Assembly: GCF_001982615.1 (NCBI RefSeq)
Contig: NZ_MLCO01000027.1
Location: forward strand, 1-64,000
Length of the DNA: 64,000 nucleotides
Reading direction: 5' to 3'
From: Teichococcus deserti
GTDB taxonomy: Bacteria > Pseudomonadota > Alphaproteobacteria > Acetobacterales > Acetobacteraceae
Positions 35,048 through 43,882 of the stretch are shown here, one piece after another (within the stretch, counting starts at the first letter, position 1; every line of letters starts with the position of its first letter). The notes beneath the pieces are model-generated. The model was not told where the DNA came from. It searched no databases and was given only the letters and a program-made list of their open reading frames with translations. Made by a program: the position numbers and the translations under genes.

Positions 35048-36295
35048 TCAGCCTTTCGCGCGGCCGGCGGTGGCCAGGACGGCATCGGCGAGCACCACCA
35101 GCCCGGCCTCGGCCCATGCGGGGGTGATGGCCTCGGCCTCGTTGTGGCTGATGCCGCCCTCGCAGGGGACGAAGATCATCGCGGTGGGCAGGCGGCGCGC
35201 GACATAGACGGCGTCATGGCCGATGCCGGTGGGCATGTCGCGATAGGCGAGGCCCCGGCCGCGGGCGGCGCTGCGCAGCGCTTCGACCAGCGTGGCGTCG
35301 AAGGGGGTCAGCGGGAATTCCCAGAAGGGCGTGACCTGCACCTGCACGCCGCGTTTCTGGGCGATCTCGGCGGCGCGGGCCTGCATGGCGCGGCCCATCG
35401 AGGCCAGGGCCTCGGGGTCGCCATGGCGGAAGTCGACGCTGAACCAGACCTGGCTGGGGACGACGTTGCGGCTGTCCGGCGTGACCAGCAGCCGGCCCAC
35501 CGTGCCGCGGCCGTCGCCGCCCGCGGCCAGCGCGATCTCTTCGACCGCCTGCACCAGGATCGAGGCGGCGACCATGGCGTCGCGCCTAGGGCCCATGGCG
35601 CCGCCGGCATGGAAATCCTCGCCGGAGACGGTGACGTCGAGCCAGAGCTGGCCCAGCGCGCGATCGACGACGCCGACGGGGATGCCGTCGCGCTCCAGCA
35701 GCGGGCCCTGCTCGATATGCAGCTCGAAATAGGCGCCGAGCTTCTGCAAGTCTGCGGGATCGGCCTCGCCCTGCCAGCCGATGGCGCGAAGCTCCTCGCC
35801 GAAGACGGCGCCGGCGGGGTCGGTCTTGGCCAGCACCTCTTCCTCGGTGAAGAGGCCCATGGCGACGCCGCTGCCCATCATCGGCGGCGCGAAGCGGGCG
35901 CCTTCCTCGTTGGTCCAGTTGATCAGGACGACCGGCGCCTCGGTCTCGGTGCCGGATTCATGCAGGGCGCGCAGCACCTCGAGCCCGGCCAGCACGCCGA
36001 GCACGCCGTCATACTTGCCGCCCGTCGGCTGGGTATCCAGGTGGCTGCCCATGGCGACGGCGGGGCGCGACGGGTCGCGGCCCTCGCGCCGGATCACCAT
36101 GTTGCCGACGCGGTCGGTGGTGACGCTGCAGCCCGCGGCCTCGGCCCAGGATTGCAGCAGGGCGCGGCCCTCGCCGTCCAGCACGGTCAGGGTCTGGCGG
36201 TTGCAGCCGCCCTTGGCGGTGCCGCCGATCTCGGCCATGCGCATCAGGCTGTCCCAGAGGCGGGCGCCGGAGACGGGAAGATTGGTCGTGCTCAT
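35048..36295 (-). CDS. M20-family Zn-dependent hydrolase (N-carbamoyl amino acid / allantoate amidohydrolase type)
   Basis: A 415-aa hydrolase of the AmaB/HyuC/AllC group. Metal and catalytic motifs are GSHLDTQPTGGKYDG, NWTNEEGARFAPPMMGSGV, and ELHIEQGPLLE; DFHAGG is in the dimerisation domain. The family hydrolyses N-carbamoyl-L-amino acids, ureidoglycolate-like compounds or allantoate. ATG 36295 overlaps the preceding M20 stop (ATGA). Which amide it cleaves cannot be told; a nitrogenous compound imported by the ABC system in the same operon is likely. Confidence 0.87.
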   Translation of the reverse strand: MSTTNLPVSGARLWDSLMRMAEIGGTAKGGCNRQTLTVLDGEGRALLQSWAEAAGCSVTTDRVGNMVIRREGRDPSRPAVAMGSHLDTQPTGGKYDGVLGVLAGLEVLRALHESGTETEAPVVLINWTNEEGARFAPPMMGSGVAMGLFTEEEVLAKTDPAGAVFGEELRAIGWQGEADPADLQKLGAYFELHIEQGPLLERDGIPVGVVDRALGQLWLDVTVSGEDFHAGGAMGPRRDAMVAASILVQAVEEIALAAGGDGRGTVGRLLVTPDSRNVVPSQVWFSVDFRHGDPEALASMGRAMQARAAEIAQKRGVQVQVTPFWEFPLTPFDATLVEALRSAARGRGLAYRDMPTGIGHDAVYVARRLPTAMIFVPCEGGISHNEAEAITPAWAEAGLVVLADAVLATAGRAKG

Positions 36296-37584
36296 GCCTT
36301 GCTCTCCACGCCGCACCATTCGGCCATGCTCAGCGCGATGGTGCGCGTGGTGGCATGGAAGCTGGCCAGGCTGACGCTTTCGTCGATGCCATGGACGGAA
36401 TCGGATTCGGGGCCGAAGCAGGCGACCGGCGTGCCCTGGTAGAGGGTGAAGAAGCGGCCATCGGTCAGCGCCGGGATGGCGACCTCGCGCAGCTCATGGC
36501 CGGCAACGTCGGCGAAGGTGTTGCGGACCAGCTGGACGATCGGCTCCTTCTGGTCGAACTGGCAGGCCTCGGCCATGAAGCCCTGGAATTCCAGCTTCAC
36601 CTGGCTGCCGCGCAGCTTTTCGTCCTGCGCGATCTCGGCGACCAGCGCTTCGATCTCACCCTTCACCTGGGCGGCGCTGCGGCCGAGCATGACGCCGACG
36701 CGCAGGCCAATCTTCGCGCGGGTGGGAACAGAACTGTTCCACTCGCCGCCCTGCACCGTGCCGAAATTGATGTTCACAGGGTGGTTCACGCCATGGAAGG
36801 CGGCGTGGATATTCTCGGCCCGGTTCATCGCCATCTCATACTCCTTGAAGCGCTGGGAGATGAGATAGGCGGCCTCGATGGCATTGACCCCGGCATGCAT
36901 GTCGCGGACATGGGTCGGCCGGCCTGTCACCGTGACCCAGGCCCAGATGGCGCCGACCTCGGCGGCATAGACGGTGTCGAAGCTGACGCCGGTCTCGGGG
37001 ATAATCACCGCGTCGCATTTCGGCATCGCCATCATGCAGGCCAGCGCGCCGTTGCCGGTGCATTCCTCCTCGATCACCGAATGGAACTGCACCTCGGCCG
37101 CCGGCTGCAGCCCGGCCATGGCGAGCGCGCGGAAGGCCAGCACGTTGGAGATGCAGCCGGCCTTCATGTCGGCCGCACCGCGGCCATACATCCGGCCGCC
37201 CTTCACCACCGGCTCGAAGGGCGAGTTGGTCCAGAGATCCTCGGCGCCGACCGGCACCACGTCGACATGGCCCTGCAACACCAGGCTGCGGCCCTTCTTC
37301 TCGCGCGGCTGGTGGGTCGCGACCACGTTGTCGCGACCCTCATAGGAAACCAGCGGCGGCGAGAAGCCGGGGTGATCCTTCAGCGCCTCCGGCCGCGTCG
37401 CCACGCGCTGCGGCGCCAGGCCGATGCCCGCATAGTTCTGCGCCATCTCCTCCAATGCCGAAGCCTCGTGGCCCAGGGTGGAGGGGCAGCGGACCAGGCG
37501 CTCCAGCGCCGCCACGGCCTCGCCCTCGAGCGCCTGCACGGCGTCGAGGATGGCGCGGCGGGCGCCGGGATCGAGTGTCGACAT
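36292..37584 (-). CDS. ArgE/DapE-family M20 deacylase
   Basis: A 430-aa M20 metallohydrolase. LQGHVDVVPVG with the first metal histidine, GRGAADMKAG with the bridging Asp, and IEEECTGNGAL with the catalytic Glu are intact. THVRDMHAGVNAIEAA marks the lid domain. Relatives deacylate N-acetylornithine, succinyl-diaminopimelate or other N-acyl amino acids. A catabolic role is suggested by its place between ABC-transporter genes and two more amide hydrolases. ATG 37584, 48 bp after the ATPase stop. Confidence 0.87.
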   Translation of the reverse strand: MSTLDPGARRAILDAVQALEGEAVAALERLVRCPSTLGHEASALEEMAQNYAGIGLAPQRVATRPEALKDHPGFSPPLVSYEGRDNVVATHQPREKKGRSLVLQGHVDVVPVGAEDLWTNSPFEPVVKGGRMYGRGAADMKAGCISNVLAFRALAMAGLQPAAEVQFHSVIEEECTGNGALACMMAMPKCDAVIIPETGVSFDTVYAAEVGAIWAWVTVTGRPTHVRDMHAGVNAIEAAYLISQRFKEYEMAMNRAENIHAAFHGVNHPVNINFGTVQGGEWNSSVPTRAKIGLRVGVMLGRSAAQVKGEIEALVAEIAQDEKLRGSQVKLEFQGFMAEACQFDQKEPIVQLVRNTFADVAGHELREVAIPALTDGRFFTLYQGTPVACFGPESDSVHGIDESVSLASFHATTRTIALSMAEWCGVESKA

Positions 37585-37632
37585 GATCAGTCCTTCAGGC
37601 GAGTCAAAGACAGGACGCGCAGTTCAGCCCCG

Positions 37633-39246
37633 TCAGGCGGTTTCGGCAAGCGCCGGCGGCGTCCAGTCGCGTCCCGGAATGCTGTCGAGCAGCGCCCGGG
37701 TATAGGCATGCTGCGGCGCGCCGAAGACCTGGGCGGTCGGGCCGAGCTCGACGATGGCGCCGCGCTGCATCACCGCGATGCGGTCGCAGATCTGCGCCGC
37801 GACGCGCAGGTCATGCGTGATGAACAGCATGGTCAGCCCCAGTCGCTGACGGATTTCCGCCAGCAGATCCAGCACCTGCGCCTGCACCGAGACGTCGAGG
37901 GCCGAGACCGGCTCGTCGGCGATCAGCAGTTCGGGCTGCATCGCCAGGGCGCGGGCCAGGCCGATGCGCTGCCGCTGCCCGCCGCTGAATTCATGCGGGT
38001 AGCGCTCCATCGCCGAAGGATCAAGCTTGACCAGCCGCAGCAGGTCGAGCGCTCTCTCCCGCGCCTCGGCCGCCGACACGCCATGGGTGATCGGCCCCTC
38101 GGTGATGGCGTCGCCCACCTTCCGCCGCGGGTTCAGCGAGGCATAGGGGTCCTGGAACACCATCTGGATGCGCTTGCGATAGGGCAGCCAGCCCTGGCGC
38201 GACAGCGGTCGCAGATCCTTGCCATGGAACAGGATTTCTCCCTTTTCCGGCTCGACCAGGCGGACGACGCAGCGGGCCAGCGTCGACTTGCCGGAGCCGC
38301 TTTCGCCGACCAGCCCCAGCGTCTCGCCCTTGTTCAGGGTGAAGTCGGCATTGTGCACGGCGCGCACCACCGCCTTGGCGCCGAACCAGCCGCCCCGCTG
38401 ATAGGTTTTCTCGACGCCCTTCATCACCAGCACCGGCGCCGGGCGGATCTCCGCCTTCTCCGCGGCGTCGCCATGCGGCACGGCGGCGATCAGCTTGCGG
38501 GTATAGGGGTGCTGCGGCGCGTTGAGGATCTCGGCGGCCGGCCCCTGCTCGACGATGCGGCCATGCTGCATCACCGCGACGCGGTCGGCGATCTCGGCCA
38601 CCACGCCGAAGTCGTGGGTGATGAACATCACCCCCATGCCCTTTCGTGCCTGGATCTCGCGGATCAGCCGCAGGATCTGCATCTGCGTGGTCACGTCGAG
38701 CGCGGTGGTCGGCTCATCGGCGATCAGCAGCGCCGGCTCGAGCGCGAGGGCCATGGCGATCATCACGCGCTGCCGCTGCCCGCCCGAGAGGCGGAAGGGA
38801 TGCATCTTCGCCAGCGAGGCCGGGTCGGGCAGGTTCACCGCGGCCAGCAGCTCCGGCACGCGGGCGCGGGCATCGCCACCTTTGCCATGCACCTGCAGCG
38901 CCTCGGCGATCTGGTCGCCGACGCGCATCAGCGGGTTCAGCGCCGTCATCGGCTCCTGGAAGACCATGGCCATGCGGCGGCCGCGACGCGAGCGCAGCGC
39001 CTCGGCGGAGAGGCCCAGCATGGGTTCACCCTCGAAGGTGACGGTGCCCGTCTTCACCTTCAGCGTCTTCGGCAGCAGGCCCATCACCGTGTTGGCGGTG
39101 ATCGACTTGCCCGAACCACTTTCGCCGACAACGCAAAGAATCTCGCCGGCATCGAGATGCAGCGAAAGGTCCTCGACGGCATGCGGCCGGTCGGCGCCTT
39201 GCGGCAGGGCGACGGTCAAGGAATCGACGGTCAGCAGACGGGTCAT
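37633..39246 (-). CDS. Fused dipeptide-type ABC transporter ATPase
   Basis: A 537-aa protein with two complete ABC domains (DppD-like then DppF-like). Each half has Walker A GESGSGKS, a signature (LSGGQRQRVMIAMAL; FSGGQRQRIGLARAL), Walker B (LLIADEPTTALD; LLIADEPVSALD) and an H-loop (FITHD). The oligopeptide-transporter HPYTRKL segment follows the first domain. The fusion replaces two usual subunits. ATG 39246 overlaps the permease stop (39243). It energises uptake by the two permeases upstream. Confidence 0.93.
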   Translation of the reverse strand: MTRLLTVDSLTVALPQGADRPHAVEDLSLHLDAGEILCVVGESGSGKSITANTVMGLLPKTLKVKTGTVTFEGEPMLGLSAEALRSRRGRRMAMVFQEPMTALNPLMRVGDQIAEALQVHGKGGDARARVPELLAAVNLPDPASLAKMHPFRLSGGQRQRVMIAMALALEPALLIADEPTTALDVTTQMQILRLIREIQARKGMGVMFITHDFGVVAEIADRVAVMQHGRIVEQGPAAEILNAPQHPYTRKLIAAVPHGDAAEKAEIRPAPVLVMKGVEKTYQRGGWFGAKAVVRAVHNADFTLNKGETLGLVGESGSGKSTLARCVVRLVEPEKGEILFHGKDLRPLSRQGWLPYRKRIQMVFQDPYASLNPRRKVGDAITEGPITHGVSAAEARERALDLLRLVKLDPSAMERYPHEFSGGQRQRIGLARALAMQPELLIADEPVSALDVSVQAQVLDLLAEIRQRLGLTMLFITHDLRVAAQICDRIAVMQRGAIVELGPTAQVFGAPQHAYTRALLDSIPGRDWTPPALAETA

Positions 39247-40088
39247 GGCTTGCCCCCGCGGTTGCGCGCCAGGCGCGGGTTGAGCGCGTCGGACAGGCCC
39301 TCGCCCACCAGGTTCAGCGAGAGAACGGTGAGGAAGATGGCGACGCCGGGGAAGACGCTCATCCACCAGGCCATGCGGATGACGCTGCGGCCGGAGCCGA
39401 TCAGGAAGCCCCAGGACATCATGTTGGGGTCGCCGAGGCCGAGGAAGGACAAGGCACTTTCCAGCAGGATGGCCGAGGCCACCATCAGCGAGGAGAGCAC
39501 GACGATCGGCGACAGCGCATTGGGAAGAATATCGCCGATGACGATCGACAGACGCGACTTCCCGAGCACCTCGGAGGCCTGGACGAATTCGCGCGACCGT
39601 AGCGACAGGAACTCCGCGCGGACGACACGCGCAACGGGCGGCCAGGAGACCACGGCGATGGCGAAGACGATGGAAGCGATCGAGGGCGTGAAGATCGCGA
39701 CCAGCAGGATGGCGAGGACGAAGCTCGGGATGGTCTGGAAGAATTCGGTGAAGCGCATCACCAGGTCGTCGGCGATGCCGCCCAGATAGCCGGCGATGGC
39801 GCCCAGGCTGACGCCGATGGCGAGCGCCGCGACCGTCGAGACCGCGCCGACCAGCAGGGAGACGCGGGCGCCATGGGCGATGCCGGCGGCGACGTCGCGG
39901 CCCAGGCTGTCGGTGCCGAGCAGCATGCCGTCCTCGCCCGGCGGCGCGAAGGGCATTCCCGCCATGTCCCAAGGGCTGCCCGGATAGAGCACCGGCGCCA
40001 GCACCGCCAGGATCAGCACGGCGAGCAGCACGACGAGGCCGACAACGGCGCCGCGGTTGCGGGAGAAATTGCGCCAGAAGTCCTTCAT
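39243..40088 (-). CDS. ABC transporter permease, DppC type
   Basis: A 281-aa inner-membrane permease. The N-terminal segment VGLVVLLAVLILAVLAPVLY and LLGTDSLGRDVAAGIAHGARVSL are DppC hallmarks; the EAA-like loop is FLSLRSREFVQASEVLG. Several further hydrophobic spans and a C-terminal NPRLARNRGG follow. Start ATG 40088 overlaps the DppB stop (40085). Works with the DppB-type partner, the fused ATPase and the solute-binding protein. Confidence 0.92.
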   Translation of the reverse strand: MKDFWRNFSRNRGAVVGLVVLLAVLILAVLAPVLYPGSPWDMAGMPFAPPGEDGMLLGTDSLGRDVAAGIAHGARVSLLVGAVSTVAALAIGVSLGAIAGYLGGIADDLVMRFTEFFQTIPSFVLAILLVAIFTPSIASIVFAIAVVSWPPVARVVRAEFLSLRSREFVQASEVLGKSRLSIVIGDILPNALSPIVVLSSLMVASAILLESALSFLGLGDPNMMSWGFLIGSGRSVIRMAWWMSVFPGVAIFLTVLSLNLVGEGLSDALNPRLARNRGGKP

Positions 40089-41071
40089 GCGGAGACCTCC
40101 ACGCGCGGATCGACGACCGCATAGAGCAGGTCGGTGATCAGGTTGAACAGCACCACCATGACGCTGGTGCAGAAGAAGACGCCCATCAGCACCTGGTAGT
40201 CGCGGGCCAGCAGCGCCTCGAAGGCCAGCCGCCCGATGCCGGGCCAGGCGAAGACCGTCTCGACCAGGATCGAGCCGCCGATCAGCTGCCCGGCCTGGAT
40301 GCCGGCGAAGGTGATGATCGGCAGCAGCGCGTTGCGCAGGATGTGGCGGCGCAGGATGCGGCCTTCCGGCACGCCCTTGGCGCGGGCGGTCTTGACGAAG
40401 TCCTGGTCGGCGACCTCCAGCATGGTGGCGCGCGACAGGCGGGCATAGACCGCGACATAGAACAGGCCGAGGGTCAGCGCCGGCAGCAGCAGGTGCTTCG
40501 CCACGTCGAGCACCACGTCGATGCCGTGCAGGTCGACGCCGACCGAGGCCATGCCGAAGCTCGGCAGCCATTCCAGTGTGACGCTGAACAGCAGCACCAG
40601 CATCAGCCCGACCCAGAAGAGCGGCGTGGCATAGAAGGTCAGCGCCAGCACGGTGATGATGGAATCGCCCCAGGTGCCGACGCGCAGCGCCGCCAGCGCG
40701 CCCATGGCGACGCCGACGGACAGCGCGAAGACGAAGGCAGCGCCGGTCAGCAGCAGGGTTGCCGGCAGCCGGTCCCAGAGCAGCGAGGCGACGGCGACCT
40801 GCTGCCGGTGGCTGAAGCCGAGATCGAGGGTCAGAACCCCTTTCAGATAGATCCAGAGCTGGACGTAGAGCGGCTGGTCCAGGCCGAACTGGGCCCGCAG
40901 CTGCTCCAGGAAGCGGGCGTCAGCCGCGCCGGACTGGCCGGCGATGATGCTGGCGGGGTCGCCCGGCGCTGCATGGATCAGGAAAAAATTGCAGACGACG
41001 ATCGCCAGGATGACGATCGCCGCCTTGACGAGGCGGCCCAGCAGGTAGCCGGGCAGCTTCGAGAGCTCCAT
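40085..41071 (-). CDS. ABC transporter permease, DppB type
   Basis: A 328-aa permease with the DppB opening (LLGRLVKAAIVILAIVVCNF, HAAPGDPASIIAG) and QFGLDQPLYVQLWIYLKGVL, typical of dipeptide/oligopeptide systems. The EAA loop ARAKGVPEGRILRRHILRNA precedes the last spans. ATG 41071 is used; a TTG at 41074 directly precedes it. It follows the solute-binding gene by 3 bp. Confidence 0.92.
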   Translation of the reverse strand: MELSKLPGYLLGRLVKAAIVILAIVVCNFFLIHAAPGDPASIIAGQSGAADARFLEQLRAQFGLDQPLYVQLWIYLKGVLTLDLGFSHRQQVAVASLLWDRLPATLLLTGAAFVFALSVGVAMGALAALRVGTWGDSIITVLALTFYATPLFWVGLMLVLLFSVTLEWLPSFGMASVGVDLHGIDVVLDVAKHLLLPALTLGLFYVAVYARLSRATMLEVADQDFVKTARAKGVPEGRILRRHILRNALLPIITFAGIQAGQLIGGSILVETVFAWPGIGRLAFEALLARDYQVLMGVFFCTSVMVVLFNLITDLLYAVVDPRVEVSA

Positions 41072-41074
41072 CAA

Positions 41075-42661
41075 TCAGGCCAGGAAGACGTCGTCGAAGC
41101 AGGCATGGATGCCCGAGCCCGACGTGATGACGTTCTGCAGCTTCTTGTCGTAGATGCTGGGGAAGGACATCTCCAGCAGCCAGAGCAGCGGCGCCTCCTC
41201 CACCAGGATCTTCTGCACCGCGCTGAAAGCCGTCTGCCGGACCTTTGGATCGGCGGAATCGCGGCCCTGGGTGAACAGCTCGTCCACCTTCGGATTGCTG
41301 TAGCCGGCAACGTTGGAAAAAAGAATCTTCTTGATGTTGGTGGAGACGTAGGAGCGCTCCACCCCCAGCGTCGGGTCGCCATACTGGTAGAGATAGTTGA
41401 TGGTGGTGTCGAATTCCCAGGCCGCGGTGCGCTGCGCCCAGGTGCCGACATCGACGGATTCCAGCTGCAGCTCGACGCCGACCTGGCGGAAGGACTGCCG
41501 CAGGAACTCGCCCAGGCGGGTGAAGACCTCGCCGTAAGGCAGGCTCATATGCTTGATGGCGAAGCGCACCCCCTGCCCGTTCGGCTTCAGCCCCGCCGCG
41601 TCCAGCAGCTTCTTGGCTTCCTCGACGTTGAAGGCGGCCGACTTCGCGGTGCCGTCGTAGAAGCGCGTCGCGCTGTGGAAGGGGCCGGTCGCCGGCTTGC
41701 CGATGCCGAACCACAGGCGCTGGGCGATGAAGTCGCGGTTCACCGCCATGGTCAGGGCGCGGCGGACGCGGACATCGTCCAGCGGCTTCACGCGGTGGTT
41801 GAACTCCATCCACATCAGCGGGCCGAAATATTCCCAGCCCTCGGTGCGGACCTCGAGATTCGGACGGGCGCGCATCTGCGGCACGTCGAAGGGCTCGATG
41901 TCGTTCGACTGGGTCAGCTGCACCTGGCCGGATTCGAGGGCCAGGCGGCGGCTCTGGCTGTCGGGCACGACGCGGTAGATGATGGCATCGAGATAGGGCT
42001 GGCCCGGCTTCCAGTAGTCGGCAAAGCGCTCGAGGCGGATGAAGTTGCCGCGCTGCCACTCGACGAAGCGGAACGGCCCGGTCCCGATGGGCTTCGAGAC
42101 CGCCGGCGCCTGGCGGTAATCCTGCCCGTCGAAGAGATGCTTCGGCACGATGGCCGAGACGGTGACGTCGAACATCAGCAGGAAGGGCTCGAAGGGCGCC
42201 GAGAGGGTGAATTTCGCCGTGGTCGGATTGACCGCGACGCCCTCCTTGATGCGGGCGAAGACGCCGCGGGCGCGGGGCGAGACCTCCATGTGGAACTTCA
42301 TGATGGAGAAGACCACGTCGTCCGCCGTCATCGGCTGGCCGTCGTGGAACTTGACGTTCTCCTGCAGGTGGAAGGTGTATTCCAGCCCGTCGGGTGAGAC
42401 CTCCCAGCGTTTCGCCAGCTCCGGCATCGGGTTCAGCTTGGCGTCGTAGCGCAGCAGGCCCTGGAAGATCTTGCCGCCGACGATCAGCGTCGGCGCCTGG
42501 TTGTTCACGCCGACATGCAGCACCGGCGGTTCTGGATTGACGATGCTGTTCAGCGTGCCGCCGCGCTTGGGCTGGATGCCCTGGGCGAGCGCGTCTTCCA
42601 CGCGCATGAGCAAGGGGGCAGCAGCCGCTGCGGCCAGCAGGCCGCGACGAGAAAACGCCAT
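41075..42661 (-). CDS. ABC transporter solute-binding protein, DppA/OppA type
   Basis: A 528-aa periplasmic binding protein of the SBP_bac_5 family. The N terminus (MAFSRRGLLAAAAAAPLL) has a twin-arginine followed by a hydrophobic stretch, suggesting Tat export, then an AQG-like cleavage region. FHDGQPMTADDVVFS and GTGPFRFVEW are family signatures. ATG 42661 has GGAGAAG upstream; a TTG four codons earlier is less likely. First gene of the operon that ends in the M81 peptidase; its ligand is probably a peptide or amide. Confidence 0.91.
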   Translation of the reverse strand: MAFSRRGLLAAAAAAPLLMRVEDALAQGIQPKRGGTLNSIVNPEPPVLHVGVNNQAPTLIVGGKIFQGLLRYDAKLNPMPELAKRWEVSPDGLEYTFHLQENVKFHDGQPMTADDVVFSIMKFHMEVSPRARGVFARIKEGVAVNPTTAKFTLSAPFEPFLLMFDVTVSAIVPKHLFDGQDYRQAPAVSKPIGTGPFRFVEWQRGNFIRLERFADYWKPGQPYLDAIIYRVVPDSQSRRLALESGQVQLTQSNDIEPFDVPQMRARPNLEVRTEGWEYFGPLMWMEFNHRVKPLDDVRVRRALTMAVNRDFIAQRLWFGIGKPATGPFHSATRFYDGTAKSAAFNVEEAKKLLDAAGLKPNGQGVRFAIKHMSLPYGEVFTRLGEFLRQSFRQVGVELQLESVDVGTWAQRTAAWEFDTTINYLYQYGDPTLGVERSYVSTNIKKILFSNVAGYSNPKVDELFTQGRDSADPKVRQTAFSAVQKILVEEAPLLWLLEMSFPSIYDKKLQNVITSGSGIHACFDDVFLA

Positions 42662-42752
42662 CTTCTTCTCCAACGAGAAACTTCCCTGGAGGCGACGCTA
42701 ACCCTGGCTTGGGCGGATCGACAAGAGCGCGCATCAGGCATAGCGTCAGCGC

Positions 42753-43784
42753 ATGCGCGTCTTTGCCCATCCCGATCAGTCGCGGCACATGCCGCAGTTC
42801 TTCCTCCAGCGCGGCCAGGTCCGCCGCAACTTCGAAGTGCCGGAGCGGGCCGAGGCTTTGCTCGCCGCGCTGCACCGGCTGAAGGTCACGGTGGAGGATC
42901 CCGGCACCGTCGATCCCGCCGCGCTGCTGGCGGTGCATGACGCCGGCTATGTCGCCTTCCTGGCTGAGGCGGCCGAGGCCTGGGCTGCGCTGCCCGAGAA
43001 GGGGCCCGAGGTGGTGGCGAACATGCACCCCTCGCCCGAGATGCTGGAGCAGGGCGCGGTGATGCCCGATTCCGTCATCGGCCGCGCCGGCTGGTACACC
43101 GCCGACACCGCCTGCCCGATCGGGCCCGGCAGCTGGGAGTCGATCATCGGTGCCGCGTCCTGCGCGCTGGCCGCGGCGAAGGTGGCGGCAGGCGGCGGCA
43201 CGGCCTACGCGCTGGCGCGCCCCCCTGGCCACCATGCCTATGCCGCGCGAGCCGGCGGCCACTGCTACATCAACAACAGCGCGCTGGCGGCCCAGGCGCT
43301 GCGCGATGCCGGCGCCGCCAGGGTCGCGGTGATCGACATCGACGCGCATCACGGCAACGGCACGCAGGGCATCTTCTGGCGGCGCGGCGACGTGCTGACG
43401 GCCTCGGTCCATGGCGATCCGTCGGGCTACTACCCCTGGTATGTCGGCCATGCCGGCGAGCGCGGCGCCGGCGCCGGCGACGGGTTCAACCTGAACCTGC
43501 CGTTGCCGCGCGACACCGCCGACGCGTCCTGGCTGGATGCGGTTGCCTTGGCCGCCCAACGCGCCCGCGACTTCGGCGCCGAGGCCTTGGTGATTCCGCT
43601 GGGCTTCGATGCCTCCGAGCATGAGCCGCTGAGCTTTCTCAAGGTCACCGAGGAGGGCTTCGCCCGTTCTGCCGAGATCCTGTCCGGCCTGGCCTTGCCG
43701 ACGGTGATCGTGCAGGAGGGCGGCTACAATGTCGGCGTGATCGGTGGCTTGCTGGAGCGTTTCCTGACCGCCTTCGGTCGCTGA
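42753..43784 (+). CDS. Histone deacetylase-family amidohydrolase (acetylpolyamine amidohydrolase-like)
   Basis: A 343-aa zinc amidohydrolase of the arginase/deacetylase fold. RPPGHHAYAARAGGHCYINN carries the catalytic histidines, DIDAHHGNGTQ the zinc Asp and His, and LGFDASEHEP the second zinc Asp region. QEGGYNVGVIG is near the C terminus. Related bacterial proteins deacetylate polyamines or small acetamides. Start ATG 42753, divergent from the solute-binding gene by 91 bp. Followed by a family terminator hairpin. Confidence 0.88.
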   Translation: MRVFAHPDQSRHMPQFFLQRGQVRRNFEVPERAEALLAALHRLKVTVEDPGTVDPAALLAVHDAGYVAFLAEAAEAWAALPEKGPEVVANMHPSPEMLEQGAVMPDSVIGRAGWYTADTACPIGPGSWESIIGAASCALAAAKVAAGGGTAYALARPPGHHAYAARAGGHCYINNSALAAQALRDAGAARVAVIDIDAHHGNGTQGIFWRRGDVLTASVHGDPSGYYPWYVGHAGERGAGAGDGFNLNLPLPRDTADASWLDAVALAAQRARDFGAEALVIPLGFDASEHEPLSFLKVTEEGFARSAEILSGLALPTVIVQEGGYNVGVIGGLLERFLTAFGR

Positions 43785-43790
43785 GATTAT

Positions 43791-43834
43791 TCAGAAATAG
43801 ATGGGGGTCTGGGGGAATACCTTCCCCCAGCCTT
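43791..43834 (+). terminator. Hairpin terminator, repeat family copy 7
   Basis: CTGGGGG (43809-43815) pairs with CCCCCAG (43824-43830) around AATACCTT, preceded by CAGAAATAGATGGGGGT and followed by CCTTTCGC. It is the most diverged copy and lies between two genes on the same strand, 24 bp after the first stop. Confidence 0.7.
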
Positions 43835-43882
43835 TCGCTTCATGGTTGAATATGGCCGTCTGGATCGGTACGCTTCCGATCC

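Noticed and set aside
36355-39789. 1144-residue plus-strand open frame opposite the M20 and ABC genes
   Set aside because: Shadow of the conserved minus-strand operon with repetitive His/Arg/Gly composition and no domain.
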